Part shown: piece by piece, positions 45,560-55,218 of the stretch
How positions within the stretch are numbered: the first letter of the stretch is position 1
Layout: each line of letters opens with the position of its first letter
Assembly: GCF_963662805.1 (NCBI RefSeq)
Contig: NZ_OY759852.1
Coordinates: 200,199 to 264,198, forward strand
Reading direction: 5' to 3'
DNA length: 64,000 nt
Origin: an uncultured Cohaesibacter sp.
GTDB taxonomy: Bacteria; Pseudomonadota; Alphaproteobacteria; Rhizobiales; Cohaesibacteraceae
Translations under genes and position numbers: made by a program
The notes under the pieces: generated by a model
The model's input: only the letters and a program-made list of their open reading frames with translations
Databases searched by the model: none
What the model was told of the DNA's origin: nothing

Positions 45560-48500
45560 ATGACCGTAACCAGAGAGAAAATTCTGCTCGTGGACCTCAC
45601 CGAGCGGTTTCTGGCTGCAGGTCGCTTCGATGGCCATACCCAGGCGGCCTTTTCTCAGGCCTTTCACCGCCACTATCCCAACGCCCCCTTGGGCGAGCGG
45701 GTGCGTGCGTCGGAGTTGCTGTGCCGTGCGAACCGGGTTCCCCTTGATGTCCTGACCCTGCTATGTTGTGATAATTCCAAGGTTGCTTCTCCGGTTCTTT
45801 CCTACTCGAAAAATCTGAGCGAAGCGGACCTGACGACACAGATTTTGCAAGGTGGTACCGAGGAGCGTAAGGCCATAGCACTTCGGACCGATCTCAATTC
45901 GGTGTTGATTTCTCAACTGCTGTCCTTTGCCGAGCAATCAGTGGCGCAAGTCTTGTTCAGCAATCACGCCCTCAGGGAGCGGATAACAGAACGACAGTGG
46001 AAAAGAACAGAGCGCCTTGCGGGGGGCGCGATTGGGCAGACGGGGCAACAGGCAATGACTACGGACAAGGATAAACTCGACGCGCTGGTCTCTTCGATGG
46101 AGATGGACTGGGCCGCTCATTATCAGCCCGGACCGGACGTTGCTCCCGCTGATGCTCAGCCAAGCGAACCGGTGTTCAATCGGGAGCCCGTTCCGGCGAT
46201 GGCGTTCGAGACGAACACGGATGCCCCCGCACCGCAGTTTGAAGCACCATCGGACGCATTTATGCAACCTGCTGATGAGCCAGTGACCTTCGACAATGCC
46301 CCCTCTTCGTTTGACATCGAGCCGGATGCCCCTGTGGCAACCGACGATGCCAGCTCTTTTCTCGATGATAATGACATGGCCCTGCTTGAGCAATTGGGCG
46401 GCGAAGACTGGGATCAGCTTGATGATGATGCGATAGAGGCCCTCGCCCGCTCTCTGGCCGTGACTGATCTCGCGGCAACCGAACAGCAAGGCGCTGATGT
46501 TGCTCCGGAGCAGCCCGTGGACATGATCGAAGCGGCCCCGATGACCGCGATCAGCGATGAACAGACTTTCGCTGGTCTGGATGACGCCGACCTTCAGGCT
46601 CTTGCCAAGTCTCTAGCTGAAGAGGATCTGCTCGAGCTTGACACACCGGAAACGACAAGCCTGCAGGGCGTCTATCAGCCAGAATTTTTCGAGGCTGATA
46701 TCAACGATCTGGAAGACTGGGACGGCGAACGTCGGCTGTCCTTCCGCATTGGTGTTGACGATGAGCAGAATGCTCCGATCCCACCACTTGAACGCCTTGA
46801 CCCAAACAGTCGAGCCGCGACGATTTCCTTCCGTGGGTCCCAGATGCCGCAGGAAGACGAAATCGACACAGTCGCTGTGGCAGCGCCCGAGCCGGTCGCA
46901 TCGGAAGCGTGTGCCCAAGCTAACTTTACAATCCCCGCCGTCGCAATCTCCGAACCGGCCCATCAAGTAGCCGCCGCGCCACAGCCGCAGCCTGAGCAAA
47001 TGATTACTCCGGTCAAGCCCGCATCCGAGAAGTCGGGTGAGCGCAAAGCCCAGATCACTCTGACGATCCGCAAGCGCTCGGAGGATTCAGACCAGAACGC
47101 AGACATCACCACACCCGAACGAGCAGCCCGCGTGCAGCTCTCCTCGGCAACCGAGGATGATTGGCAACAGGCACTCTCCTGGTTGCAGCGCGAAGTCGTG
47201 CCGTACTCCAAAACCAGCCGGACAGCCCCTGCTCCAAAGCAGGAGCCCGCAAAACCCGGAGCGGTCGCCACTGCTGCACCGGCTCAGCCGACGGTGAAGT
47301 CCGTTGAAATCCCGGCCGAGTTTGACGTCATGTCCCTGCCGAAAATGAAAGCTGACCTGCCACAGCTGGCTGACGCAACGCCCGAAGCAGAGCCGATCGC
47401 GGCAGATGCGCCCGAGGTGATCGAGGAACCAGTCTTTGACGCTCCGGTGGCTGCCGAGCCGATTGTGGTCCCGGCGTCAGCCCCCCTGCCGAACATAATC
47501 ATTCCCGCTCAGCAGAGCGAAGCACAGGGGCCACTGGTTCACGAGCACGCGCCCATGGGCTTCATGCCTGATATGGTGTCCTTCGAGGGGCTCGATCTCG
47601 TCGAGGCAGAGCCGGATCTTCCGTCCGTTTCCGATCTTTTGCTTGATCAACACAAGAGACGCTCTGCTCCTGTCGTCGAAATTGTCGAACCGGTTGAGCT
47701 TGCCTTCATTGAAGATGGCAAGATCACCTCCATCGACGAGATGCAGTTTGGCCCGATGCAGGTGGTTGTCGAGCAATTGGCCGCCGAACGCCGCGCAGCC
47801 GAAGAGAGCGTCAAACCAGCCATGCCACATGTTTCAGCAAGTCTCGTGCAGCGCGCCGAAGAGCTCAAGGCGGAAATGCTCGCAACCACGGCCAAGCAGA
47901 GTGACGACATGACGGATCTGCCGTCCATGGCTCAGCATCACTTGGTTGATGCGGAAGAATTTTCTGTCCTGCGCTCGATGGAAGCCAAGTCGAGCCCAGC
48001 CGAAGCAGCTGAGAGCACCGAAGCGCCCACAGCCCAAGCAGCAGGCACGGTCACGGTTCACGAGACGCCCTCTGTTAGCCTTCGTGAGATCATCGGATCC
48101 AACCTCAACGCAGAGGGCATGGCCGAGACTTTCTATGCCTATGACGAAGAAAGCCGCCTCACCCTGCTGCAGAGCATCATTGCCAACACGCTTGTTGAAG
48201 CGGCTCATCTGGAGCATGACATCACCAACCGCGCCATGCTGAGTGATGATCAGGCCCAGTCGCTTGTCATGGCCCGTTTTGGCAACAACAGGATTGCCCT
48301 GACCGAGCTGCTGCATGACCTGTCCGGCCATCGCCGGGTCGATCTGACACAGCTGTTGCAGGACAAAGGTGGCGAGGCACTGGTTGTCTATCTCTATCAT
48401 ATCGGGCTGGACGAGAGCGGAACCTTGTCGATGCTGTTGCATGGACCGGATGCCGTGTCCCACAATTACAACAAGATTGCGCAGCTGATGACGCTCTACA

Positions 48501-48709
48501 ATCAACTCTATCCGATGGCGGCTGAGCGGATTGTCACGCAGTTGTTCGGCAGAGGCCACAGGGCCAATGTAGCGGCTCATCAGCCGTTGCATGATGCGGG
48601 ATCGGGAGCAGCCTCCCCTCGCCTGCGCAAGGATGGCCAGACCGCGCAGACAGACCAGAGCGGTCAGAAAGCGCCCGTGTTTGGACGTCGGGTCGGATTT
48701 ACCGAGTAG
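45560..48709 (+). CDS. Giant DUF2336-family protein with long disordered centre
   Basis: A 1049-residue protein, two to three times the usual DUF2336 length. The N-terminal ~160 residues and C-terminal ~170 residues (AETFYAYDEESRLTLLQSII through YNQLYPMAAERI) are helical HEAT-like DUF2336 regions. Between lie ~700 residues rich in Ala, Pro, Asp and Glu, with an internal repeat (LDDDAIEALARSLAVTDL near 290 and LDDADLQALAKSLAEEDL near 350). Soluble and acidic. Start at 45560 chosen (MTVTREKIL). The CtrA box upstream suggests cell-cycle expression. Function is unknown. Confidence 0.88.
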   Translation: MTVTREKILLVDLTERFLAAGRFDGHTQAAFSQAFHRHYPNAPLGERVRASELLCRANRVPLDVLTLLCCDNSKVASPVLSYSKNLSEADLTTQILQGGTEERKAIALRTDLNSVLISQLLSFAEQSVAQVLFSNHALRERITERQWKRTERLAGGAIGQTGQQAMTTDKDKLDALVSSMEMDWAAHYQPGPDVAPADAQPSEPVFNREPVPAMAFETNTDAPAPQFEAPSDAFMQPADEPVTFDNAPSSFDIEPDAPVATDDASSFLDDNDMALLEQLGGEDWDQLDDDAIEALARSLAVTDLAATEQQGADVAPEQPVDMIEAAPMTAISDEQTFAGLDDADLQALAKSLAEEDLLELDTPETTSLQGVYQPEFFEADINDLEDWDGERRLSFRIGVDDEQNAPIPPLERLDPNSRAATISFRGSQMPQEDEIDTVAVAAPEPVASEACAQANFTIPAVAISEPAHQVAAAPQPQPEQMITPVKPASEKSGERKAQITLTIRKRSEDSDQNADITTPERAARVQLSSATEDDWQQALSWLQREVVPYSKTSRTAPAPKQEPAKPGAVATAAPAQPTVKSVEIPAEFDVMSLPKMKADLPQLADATPEAEPIAADAPEVIEEPVFDAPVAAEPIVVPASAPLPNIIIPAQQSEAQGPLVHEHAPMGFMPDMVSFEGLDLVEAEPDLPSVSDLLLDQHKRRSAPVVEIVEPVELAFIEDGKITSIDEMQFGPMQVVVEQLAAERRAAEESVKPAMPHVSASLVQRAEELKAEMLATTAKQSDDMTDLPSMAQHHLVDAEEFSVLRSMEAKSSPAEAAESTEAPTAQAAGTVTVHETPSVSLREIIGSNLNAEGMAETFYAYDEESRLTLLQSIIANTLVEAAHLEHDITNRAMLSDDQAQSLVMARFGNNRIALTELLHDLSGHRRVDLTQLLQDKGGEALVVYLYHIGLDESGTLSMLLHGPDAVSHNYNKIAQLMTLYNQLYPMAAERIVTQLFGRGHRANVAAHQPLHDAGSGAASPRLRKDGQTAQTDQSGQKAPVFGRRVGFTE

Positions 48710-48724
48710 GACCGGTCGATAGCG

Positions 48725-49072
48725 CTATTCGTTTGCCAGCAACAGATCGTGGCTGCCCTTGGGGCATTCTGTCTCGAGGATCCAGCAATCGGGGTCGAAC
48801 TTCTGTTCTGACTCGAGCCTGTCCATGACATCGAACACCATGACGCCATCAAGGGTTTTGGTGAAGAGCCGGTCGCCCTTCTTGATGCTCTCGTCGTCAT
48901 AGGCGAACTGGCTGGCGGGCTGATAAAGGTCATAACTCCCATCCAGCCGATCAACGCGCACAAAGATAGCCCCCGCCTCCCGAGCGCCACGGCGCATCAA
49001 TACAGACGGCTTGTTCTTTGCGTTTCGAGTTCGCAAATAGGCCGAAACCCACAATTCGGATGTAACGCGCAT
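48725..49072 (-). CDS. DUF1491 family protein
   Basis: A 115-residue protein of the alphaproteobacterial DUF1491 family: ELWVSAYLRTRNAK at the N-terminus, REAGAIFVRVDRLDG in the middle and DCWILETE near the end. No catalytic motif is evident, and its function is unknown. It converges with the DUF2336 gene with only 15 bases between stops, and lies in the same direction as the peptidoglycan-binding gene behind it. Confidence 0.92.
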   Translation of the reverse strand: MRVTSELWVSAYLRTRNAKNKPSVLMRRGAREAGAIFVRVDRLDGSYDLYQPASQFAYDDESIKKGDRLFTKTLDGVMVFDVMDRLESEQKFDPDCWILETECPKGSHDLLLANE

Positions 49073-49098
49073 GATCCTGCCAGACTTGTTTGGAAGGT

Positions 49099-49977
49099 CT
49101 AACCCAATTCGAGGTAGCCAAGGATCATCATGTCCTGCAACAGGCGGTCATTGACCGTGCCTGTGACCGGATGACCGCGGCTGCGCTGGAAACCTGCGAT
49201 GGCGGATTTGGTGCGACTGCCCATGAGGCCATCGACCGTGAGATCTTGATAGCCGAATTTCTGCAAGGCCGACTGCACCTTGGCAAGAACCGGATCTGCC
49301 TTTTCAGAGGCAGGGATGGCCGCTGGCGGTGTCGGGCCGCTGTTCACGCGCACCTGTTCAACCGTGACCCTCGGGCTGACCACATTCAGCTCTGCTTGCG
49401 AGGCATCGGCCTGCTGCATGGGCTTTGACTTCGGCAGGGCATCGAGGTTGCTGTTGGCATTGGTAGCGACGCTGGCATTGGCTTCGTTTGAAACAAGGGC
49501 GACCTGAGGCAGGCTCGGCGCAGTACTGGCTGTCGCGGACGGAGTATATTGCTTGCGCCCGGTCAGCACATCATGCAGCTGACTGTTGACACGACCGGTT
49601 GCCGGCATGCCCACGGCATCCTGAAACGCAAGAATGGCTTCGCGCGTCTGGGCGCCTTCCTTGCCATCCAGAGGTCCCATGTAATAGCCCGCCATGGTCA
49701 GCTGGCGCTGGATGGCCAGTGTCATAGCTGCATGATCGCCTTCGATCACATTGGCTTGTGCACGGTCCTTGTTGATCGCGCCCGTGGTCTGCTGGCTCAT
49801 CTGCTGCTTGGACGCACGGTTGATCATTTCGACTTCAGGAGACTTCGGCTGCATAAACAGCGCGTTGCCAATGATCGCTGCTGTTGTGAGCGCCATGACC
49901 AAAATGCCAACCAGGGCCACGGGGCTGTCCTGGCCCTCGTCTTCCCACGTGTCATACCCGTCATATGTCTCTGACAT
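49099..49977 (-). CDS. Membrane protein with two peptidoglycan-binding domains
   Basis: A 292-residue protein with an N-terminal acidic cytoplasmic tail, one membrane helix (about 20-42) and two PG_binding_1 domains (about 82-140, LTMAGYYMGPLDGKEGAQTR; and about 235-290, LQKFGYQDLTVDGLMGSRTK), joined by an Ala/Ser-rich linker. It likely anchors to the cell wall from the inner membrane. It is in line with the DivJ-like kinase upstream (77 bases) and DUF1491 downstream, a linkage frequent in rhizobia as I recall. Confidence 0.88.
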   Translation of the reverse strand: MSETYDGYDTWEDEGQDSPVALVGILVMALTTAAIIGNALFMQPKSPEVEMINRASKQQMSQQTTGAINKDRAQANVIEGDHAAMTLAIQRQLTMAGYYMGPLDGKEGAQTREAILAFQDAVGMPATGRVNSQLHDVLTGRKQYTPSATASTAPSLPQVALVSNEANASVATNANSNLDALPKSKPMQQADASQAELNVVSPRVTVEQVRVNSGPTPPAAIPASEKADPVLAKVQSALQKFGYQDLTVDGLMGSRTKSAIAGFQRSRGHPVTGTVNDRLLQDMMILGYLELG

Positions 49978-50054
49978 GCGTTAACTCACTCGTTTGATAT
50001 CCACTCGTCCGGCTTGTTCTGGCCTTGGCTGGTGGATTGTGTCCATGTGTCGTG

Positions 50055-51944
50055 TCAGGCAACCTTGGTGTCTGACGACGGAAGTGTTTGTTCAACCGGC
50101 TGATTTGCCTGCTGTTCGATTTTGACCAAAGAATTGGGCGTGAGTTTGATTTCCTCGTCGCTCACGGCTTCCATGTCAACCGGAAGCAGAATGGTTACAC
50201 AGGTTCCTGCACCACGCTCACTTTCGATACGCATCGAGCCCTTCTGCAACTCCGCAAGACCGCGCACGATGGAGAGGCCAATCCCCGCCCCTTCATAGCG
50301 GCGGTTGAGGCTGGTCTCGGCCTGCATGAACGGCGTGCCAAGCTTTGCGATGTCTTTCTTGTCGATGCCAATCCCGGTGTCGCGCACGGACAGCTCAACC
50401 CATTGCCCCTTTGCCCTGCCCTCTTTGGCACTGGCCCACTTGAGGGTGACCTTGACCTGATCCCCTTCGTCACTGAACTTCAGGGCATTGGAAATCAGGT
50501 TCAACAGGATCTGGCGGCAGGCTCTGGGATCGATGTTAAATTCCGGGATCGACTTTTCGCATTCATTGAACAGGGTGATTTCCCGCCGGTCGGCTTCGGC
50601 CTGCATCATCTTGCAGCAGCTCTGGGTGAGATCACACATGTTGAAATTCTGAGGATTGATTTCAAAGTTGCCCGACTCGAGCCGTGACATGTCGAGAAGG
50701 GCATTGACCAACTGCAGCAAGTGATGCCCGCCATTGTGAATGAGGGCAGCATATTCGCGATTGCGCTCCTCATTGTCCTTGGACAGCTCCGGATGAGACA
50801 GGATTTCCGAGAATCCGATGATGGTGTTGAGCGGAGTGCGCAGCTCGTGGGTGACGTTGGCAAGGAAACGGGTCTTGCCCTCGTTGGCCTTCTCCGCTTC
50901 GATGCGTGCCTCTTCGAGTGCAGCCTGATGGTTCTTGCGGGTCGAGATATCCCGAGTGGTCGCAATCGCGCCAACGACAGAGCCATTCTCGTCACGCTCG
51001 GGAATGCACTTGAATTCCACCCACCGCAGCTGGGTTCCCCCAACCTGACCTCGCACAGGGGTCAGAATGCGCAGTTCGGCGTTCACCACCCGGTTCTGGC
51101 CTGCGTTCTGATTCATGCAGTCCGACAGTGCCCGCAAATAGGCAGGCCGGTCCTGAATATGGATGTGCTGGAACAGCTGGTTGTCGACCAGTTCCTCAGG
51201 CGCAATATCAAAAAGACGACGCGATGCCGGAGAGACGAAGGTGACATCCCCGGAGCGGTCATGATGGGTAATCACGTCGGACAGTTCGAAGGCCTGACCG
51301 CGATAGCCAATTTCTTCAAGGGCAACCGGGCTCGGGCGATGGATCGTCAGTCGTTCAAGGCGCAGTGCCAGCAAGCCAGCATAAAGAACAGCGGCCATGA
51401 CCGACAGAGAGCCGATGATACCAGTCAGGAGATCGTTGGACGGCGCATTTCCCTGCCAGAGGGTGAATTGCAGCAGCCCGATGCTGGCAAGCGCGACCAC
51501 ACAGATCATCAGCGACTGCTTTGCAATGCGGCTGTTTCCCGACAGAGCGACCTCGAGAGGGATCACGCCCAGCCAGATCAGATGGGGCGACAGCAGGCCA
51601 CCGGTCAGGCTGGCAACCCAGACCAGAAAGGCAGCCGTGAGCGACGCAGTCAGCAGGAAGGCTCCCGAAAGAGAGCCCGTCCGGGAAAGATAGGCGACCG
51701 AGACCAGCGGTGCCAGCATCCAGACCGGAAGCAGAAAGATGGAAGACGCCGGTTCGGATGCCCCGGAGTGCGACAGCAACAGAAACAGAGGCAGAGTTCC
51801 AAGTGCCATCAGGCCGACAAGAAGATGCAGCGCCACAAACAATGTATGGCGCTGGCGATCTTCTTTCGAGATCTGACCGGAATTATGGAGCAGGCCCTCA
51901 ATCACGGACTGAAAAGGGATCTTGGACCAGAATGCGTCTTGCAC
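50055..51944 (-). CDS. DivJ-like multi-pass PAS sensor histidine kinase
   Basis: A 629-residue kinase. Six membrane helices fill residues ~35-205, followed by a PAS domain (about 220-335), the H-box FLANVTHELRTPLNTIIGFS (phospho-His near 366) and an HATPase with NLISNALKFS and GTGIGIDKK. GTG start at 51944 with GAGG 7 bases upstream. The six-helix anchor plus the H-box family resembles DivJ, the kinase that opposes PleC on DivK. A PleC/PdhS paralogue is the alternative. Confidence 0.72.
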   Translation of the reverse strand: MQDAFWSKIPFQSVIEGLLHNSGQISKEDRQRHTLFVALHLLVGLMALGTLPLFLLLSHSGASEPASSIFLLPVWMLAPLVSVAYLSRTGSLSGAFLLTASLTAAFLVWVASLTGGLLSPHLIWLGVIPLEVALSGNSRIAKQSLMICVVALASIGLLQFTLWQGNAPSNDLLTGIIGSLSVMAAVLYAGLLALRLERLTIHRPSPVALEEIGYRGQAFELSDVITHHDRSGDVTFVSPASRRLFDIAPEELVDNQLFQHIHIQDRPAYLRALSDCMNQNAGQNRVVNAELRILTPVRGQVGGTQLRWVEFKCIPERDENGSVVGAIATTRDISTRKNHQAALEEARIEAEKANEGKTRFLANVTHELRTPLNTIIGFSEILSHPELSKDNEERNREYAALIHNGGHHLLQLVNALLDMSRLESGNFEINPQNFNMCDLTQSCCKMMQAEADRREITLFNECEKSIPEFNIDPRACRQILLNLISNALKFSDEGDQVKVTLKWASAKEGRAKGQWVELSVRDTGIGIDKKDIAKLGTPFMQAETSLNRRYEGAGIGLSIVRGLAELQKGSMRIESERGAGTCVTILLPVDMEAVSDEEIKLTPNSLVKIEQQANQPVEQTLPSSDTKVA

Positions 51945-52582
51945 TTGCTTACCTCACCTGACGATGGCCGACGCAAACCAGCGCGACCATAACATTACGC
52001 AACACCAAACAGGTTTCCGGCAGGACGCCGGACGGTATCGTTTGGAGCAAGAGTGCCATCAAGACTTTTAAGGAACGCTAAAAATGCAGCGCCCAAACGT
52101 GATGAACAGAAGGTAACAATCATTTTTTGTCCAAATCGGAGCGGAAACCCTTTTTATGGTTAAAAAAGCACTGACAAAATCGTTCCACGAGCTCGTTTCT
52201 CTCTATCTTACAGTCTCTTACACCCTGTGACTTTCTGTTTATGGCAAAAAACACACTTCCCGCAATAGTTGTATTGCATCCTTAACCCGATAGTTTGACG
52301 AGCTGAAAGCGGCGGAAATCCTAGCCTCCCGGGAAGGGTTAGCAAAGGGTTACAATTTGCATCCAATTTGCTTCGAATTTGAAGTTCTCTTTCAAGCGGA
52401 GTTTGACATCCTTGCGCTATGTTGAATGCGAACCCGGACGACGATTGCCTCCTCTGCGATGAGGAGCGACAGCAAGAGATCCAAAAGAGATCCCAATTCA
52501 TCCGGGCGAACAGGACGTAGGACAGCTCACCTTCGCAACAACAAGCTGGGGAGCTGCAAGTGGGTATGGAAGGGCATCGAAC
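51945..52582. other. 638-base intergenic region between divergent genes
   Basis: No gene was recognised. The 52080-52400 part is AT-rich and contains several short A/T tracts, and must hold the promoters of the DivJ-like kinase (minus) and the DUF5330 gene (plus). No hairpin with a T-run, repeat or RNA gene could be supported. Confidence 0.4.
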
Positions 52583-52954
52583 ATGTCATTTTTGATCAGA
52601 GCAGCATTCTGGCTCTCGCTGGTCATCCTGATTTTGCCAGCCGAAAAAGGCTCGGAGGACGCCAGCGCTAGCTTGTCTGCGACGCAGGCGATCACGGCGG
52701 CACAAGCAACCTTGAGCGACTTCACCTCTTTCTGCTCGCGGCAACCCGATGTGTGCGCCGCTGGAGAGGTCGCTCTGGAGAATTTTTCTGCCAAGGCCCG
52801 TTACGGCGCAAAACAGCTTTATGTCTATCTCGATGGAGACCAGAAGGCCCCTGAAGAAGAAGAACCGAGCGGACTCTCGCAAGCTCCCGGTTTCTCGGAC
52901 GATCAGGGTCTTGACCGTCAGGAACTGACCAAGCTGGTCAACACTTTGCAATAG
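52583..52954 (+). CDS. DUF5330 family exported protein
   Basis: A 123-residue protein with an N-terminal signal or membrane segment (FLIRAAFWLSLVILILP), then the family core TAAQATLSDFTSFCSRQPDVCAAG with its paired cysteines, and an acidic tail. The family occurs in Hyphomicrobiales and is of unknown function, probably periplasmic. A GAAGGG lies 8 bases before the ATG. A strong terminator follows 180 bases after the stop. Confidence 0.87.
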   Translation: MSFLIRAAFWLSLVILILPAEKGSEDASASLSATQAITAAQATLSDFTSFCSRQPDVCAAGEVALENFSAKARYGAKQLYVYLDGDQKAPEEEEPSGLSQAPGFSDDQGLDRQELTKLVNTLQ

Positions 52955-53283
52955 GAATTCGCTTCGGCCCGTTTCCGGGTCAGGCGCAACAGTTCGGATC
53001 GGGCCCCTAACCTCCGATCCGTTTCCCCAAGGCCGGATATTCTGGTGAGGGCAGATTGTCAAACCAATGGCAACCACCTCATCACCCTGCTCTCACCGGA
53101 ATCCAGCCACACTCGTCCTCTGGCCCGTGGCCACGCCGAAACGAACCTGCCCTTCGTTTCGGCGTTTTTCTTTTCCACTCCGGTTTGGTCACTCCACCCT
53201 TGCTCCGAATGGCGGGCTTGGCTAGTGTTCAAAGCAGTTCATTTTCAGCTGCTTTTCCATCGTTTAGCCAAGTCGAGTACATC
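52955..53283. other. Long 3' region of DUF5330 and sufE leader
   Basis: No protein gene is evident. About 180 bases of untranslated 3' sequence precede the intrinsic terminator at 53134-53174. The remaining ~110 bases before sufE must carry its promoter. The long 3' UTR ending in a perfect terminator could release a small RNA, but nothing further supports that. Confidence 0.4.
53134..53174 (+). terminator. Strong intrinsic terminator between DUF5330 and sufE
   Basis: A perfect 12-bp stem (CGCCGAAACGAA at 53134-53145, TTCGTTTCGGCG at 53153-53164) with a 7-base loop is followed by TTTTTCTTTT. This is one of the clearest terminators in the window. Confidence 0.9.
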
Positions 53284-53709
53284 ATGTCCCTGAGCATTGA
53301 CGAGATCATCGAAAATTTCTCCTTCATTGATGACTGGGAGGAACGCTACCGCTATGTCATCGAGCTTGGCCGTGAGCTACCGGGCCTTTCAGAGGCTGAT
53401 ATGAATGATGTGAACAAGGTTCAGGGCTGCGTCTCTCAGGTCTGGCTAACGTCCGAGACGTCCGGCGATCCTTCCAACCCGGTGCTGACGTTCGACGGCG
53501 ACAGCGACGCCCATATCGTCAAGGGTCTGGTTGCAATTGCACTCGCCACCTTTTCGGGCAAGCACGCTGTTGAGATCATTGCGACCGATGCCGAAGCGGT
53601 ATTCAACCAGATCGGTCTGCGTGAACATCTGACCCCCCAGCGATCAAACGGGCTTTCTGCCATGATCGGCCGGATCAAGTCGGACGCAGAACAGGCGCTA
53701 GCAAGCTGA
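53284..53709 (+). CDS. sufE: Cysteine desulfuration protein SufE
   Basis: A 141-residue SufE. It accepts persulfide sulfur from the SufS desulfurase for Fe-S cluster assembly. The active-site cysteine lies in KVQGCVSQVW (about residue 50), with the family motifs FIDDWEERYRYVIELGR and LREHLTPQRSNGL. The ATG at 53284 begins MSLSIDEI, the usual family start. It stands alone, away from any suf operon, as is common in alphaproteobacteria. Confidence 0.96.
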   Translation: MSLSIDEIIENFSFIDDWEERYRYVIELGRELPGLSEADMNDVNKVQGCVSQVWLTSETSGDPSNPVLTFDGDSDAHIVKGLVAIALATFSGKHAVEIIATDAEAVFNQIGLREHLTPQRSNGLSAMIGRIKSDAEQALAS

Positions 53710-53722
53710 CGCCATCGCCCCC

Positions 53723-54559
53723 CTACCGCAAGGTGGGCCGATAGCCTTCATCCCCCCAATGCCGGGTTCGGTTGCTTGCCGGGCCGTCGGCCCTGTCGGA
53801 CAAGCCGAAATGGCGGGCAAGGCGGGCAAGTCCCATCCGCATGATCTGCTTGGCAGACCGAGACGGCCATTGATGACGTCTCTCGATATCCTCCAGACCG
53901 CGCTGATAGCAGCAGAAATCCACGATAGCCGCCGAGAATTCCTCGCCCAATTCATCCAGAGCGGCGTAAAAGCGCGCCCGTGCGGCAACCGCTCCATCCG
54001 CAAGGTCACCCATCCGGCCCTTCCCGCGGGCCTTCTTTGAGATTTCGCCACCAGTTTGCCCGAGCCGGTCCCAATTCATGCCGGTTGACGGCACCATCTG
54101 GGATCGCTCGAAATCACGACGCAGACGCTCTCCCGCCTCGAATTGACTGGCGCTCAGCCAGGGGCTTCCGTCAGGACGCTTGCGGTTGCACAGAATGGCG
54201 AGCGGGCTTTCGGCCCGATTTATCCGTGGCAGCCGGGCATCCGCATTCCCTTCTGAGTCTTCAGGCAGCTTGCTACCATCGACGTGATCCGGGCCGAAAG
54301 GAATGCGATCCTGATGCTGGGCGGCATAGACATTGTCTTCCTCTTCAGCAAGCTTGGCTCGACGCAGAGCCTGCCGCCCTTCCCGTGTGAGAGCCGGTTT
54401 TCCATCGAGAGACACAATGGCACCCCGCCGCAAGAGGCCATGCATAGTTGCCGCATCAGCGTCCCCGTGCGCTTTTAATGCGCCACGAGCTATGGTCTTC
54501 AACAGTTTCAGCTCTTCCTTGGTCATCGCGGATAGGCTCCTTGCTGCTTCGTTTGCCAA
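53723..54559 (-). CDS. DUF6456 domain protein
   Basis: A 278-residue soluble protein. The C-terminal ~150 residues (SQFEAGERLRRDFERSQM, then VDFCCYQRGLEDIERRHQWPSRSAKQIMRMGL) match the DUF6456 pattern, with a helix-turn-helix look (WPSRSAKQIMRMGLARLARHFG). The N-terminus has a winged-helix-like segment (AATMHGLLRRGAIVSLDGKPALTREG). It may bind DNA. It lies 9 bases after the stop of the DnaA-domain-like gene and is probably co-transcribed with it. Confidence 0.88.
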   Translation of the reverse strand: MANEAARSLSAMTKEELKLLKTIARGALKAHGDADAATMHGLLRRGAIVSLDGKPALTREGRQALRRAKLAEEEDNVYAAQHQDRIPFGPDHVDGSKLPEDSEGNADARLPRINRAESPLAILCNRKRPDGSPWLSASQFEAGERLRRDFERSQMVPSTGMNWDRLGQTGGEISKKARGKGRMGDLADGAVAARARFYAALDELGEEFSAAIVDFCCYQRGLEDIERRHQWPSRSAKQIMRMGLARLARHFGLSDRADGPASNRTRHWGDEGYRPTLR

Positions 54560-54568
54560 TTCTTCTTG

Positions 54569-54982
54569 TTAGGCTTTCTGAGGCTCAGATCTCTGACACG
54601 TCAGAGGCGTGATCAGCATGATGGTCTCCAGTGCACTCTCAAGGCTGTTGATGAGAAGCTCCACCTCTTCCTCTTCGCGACGGTCTTCGATGACCCGGCA
54701 AGCATAGGCGACTGTTGTCCTGTCCCGCTTGTAGTGCGTTGCGATATCCTTGAGAGGATAGCTGAGGCAGACATGGCCGAGATACATTGCGACCTGACGG
54801 GCAAAGGCAACAGACTTTCGGCATCGCGTGCTGGCATGGAGCGCAGAACTGGGCATCCGAAAAGTCCGGGCGACCAATTGATCAACGAGCGCCAGTGCAA
54901 TAAAATCACTTTGGTGTTGTATGGGGGGCACCAGACAGCTGGTGAGATTTATTCGGGCAAGGCTCTCGGCATTCATTTCCAT
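54569..54982 (-). CDS. DnaA domain IV-like helix-turn-helix protein
   Basis: A ~137-residue protein. The segment CRKSVAFARQVAMYLGHVCL, then YPLKDIATHYKRDRTTVAYAC, strongly resembles domain IV of DnaA, including the DHTT-like DRTTV signature that reads DnaA boxes. No ATPase domain is present. Such stand-alone proteins are known in rhizobia and could bind DnaA boxes and modulate replication or transcription. GGAG lies 6 bases before the ATG at 54982; neighbouring ATGs are possible. Confidence 0.85.
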   Translation of the reverse strand: MEMNAESLARINLTSCLVPPIQHQSDFIALALVDQLVARTFRMPSSALHASTRCRKSVAFARQVAMYLGHVCLSYPLKDIATHYKRDRTTVAYACRVIEDRREEEEVELLINSLESALETIMLITPLTCQRSEPQKA

Positions 54983-55218
54983 TTTCATCTCCAAACACAC
55001 CCTTTGGTTGCAAATAGGAATATTTCCCTGTTTTATACAACCTATACGCGACAAGGGAGTAATTTACCCTTAAAATGCATCTGGAAATTTTGAGCTCGGA
55101 GAACAAAAGTGACGAATTTCCGGCCTTTTGGATGCCGCTGCCTTTCACCTGACACGGAATTTCTCACTCCCCTTTTCCACCTTATCCCCCAAGTCCGAAC
55201 CGCGTTCACCCTTAGGGC

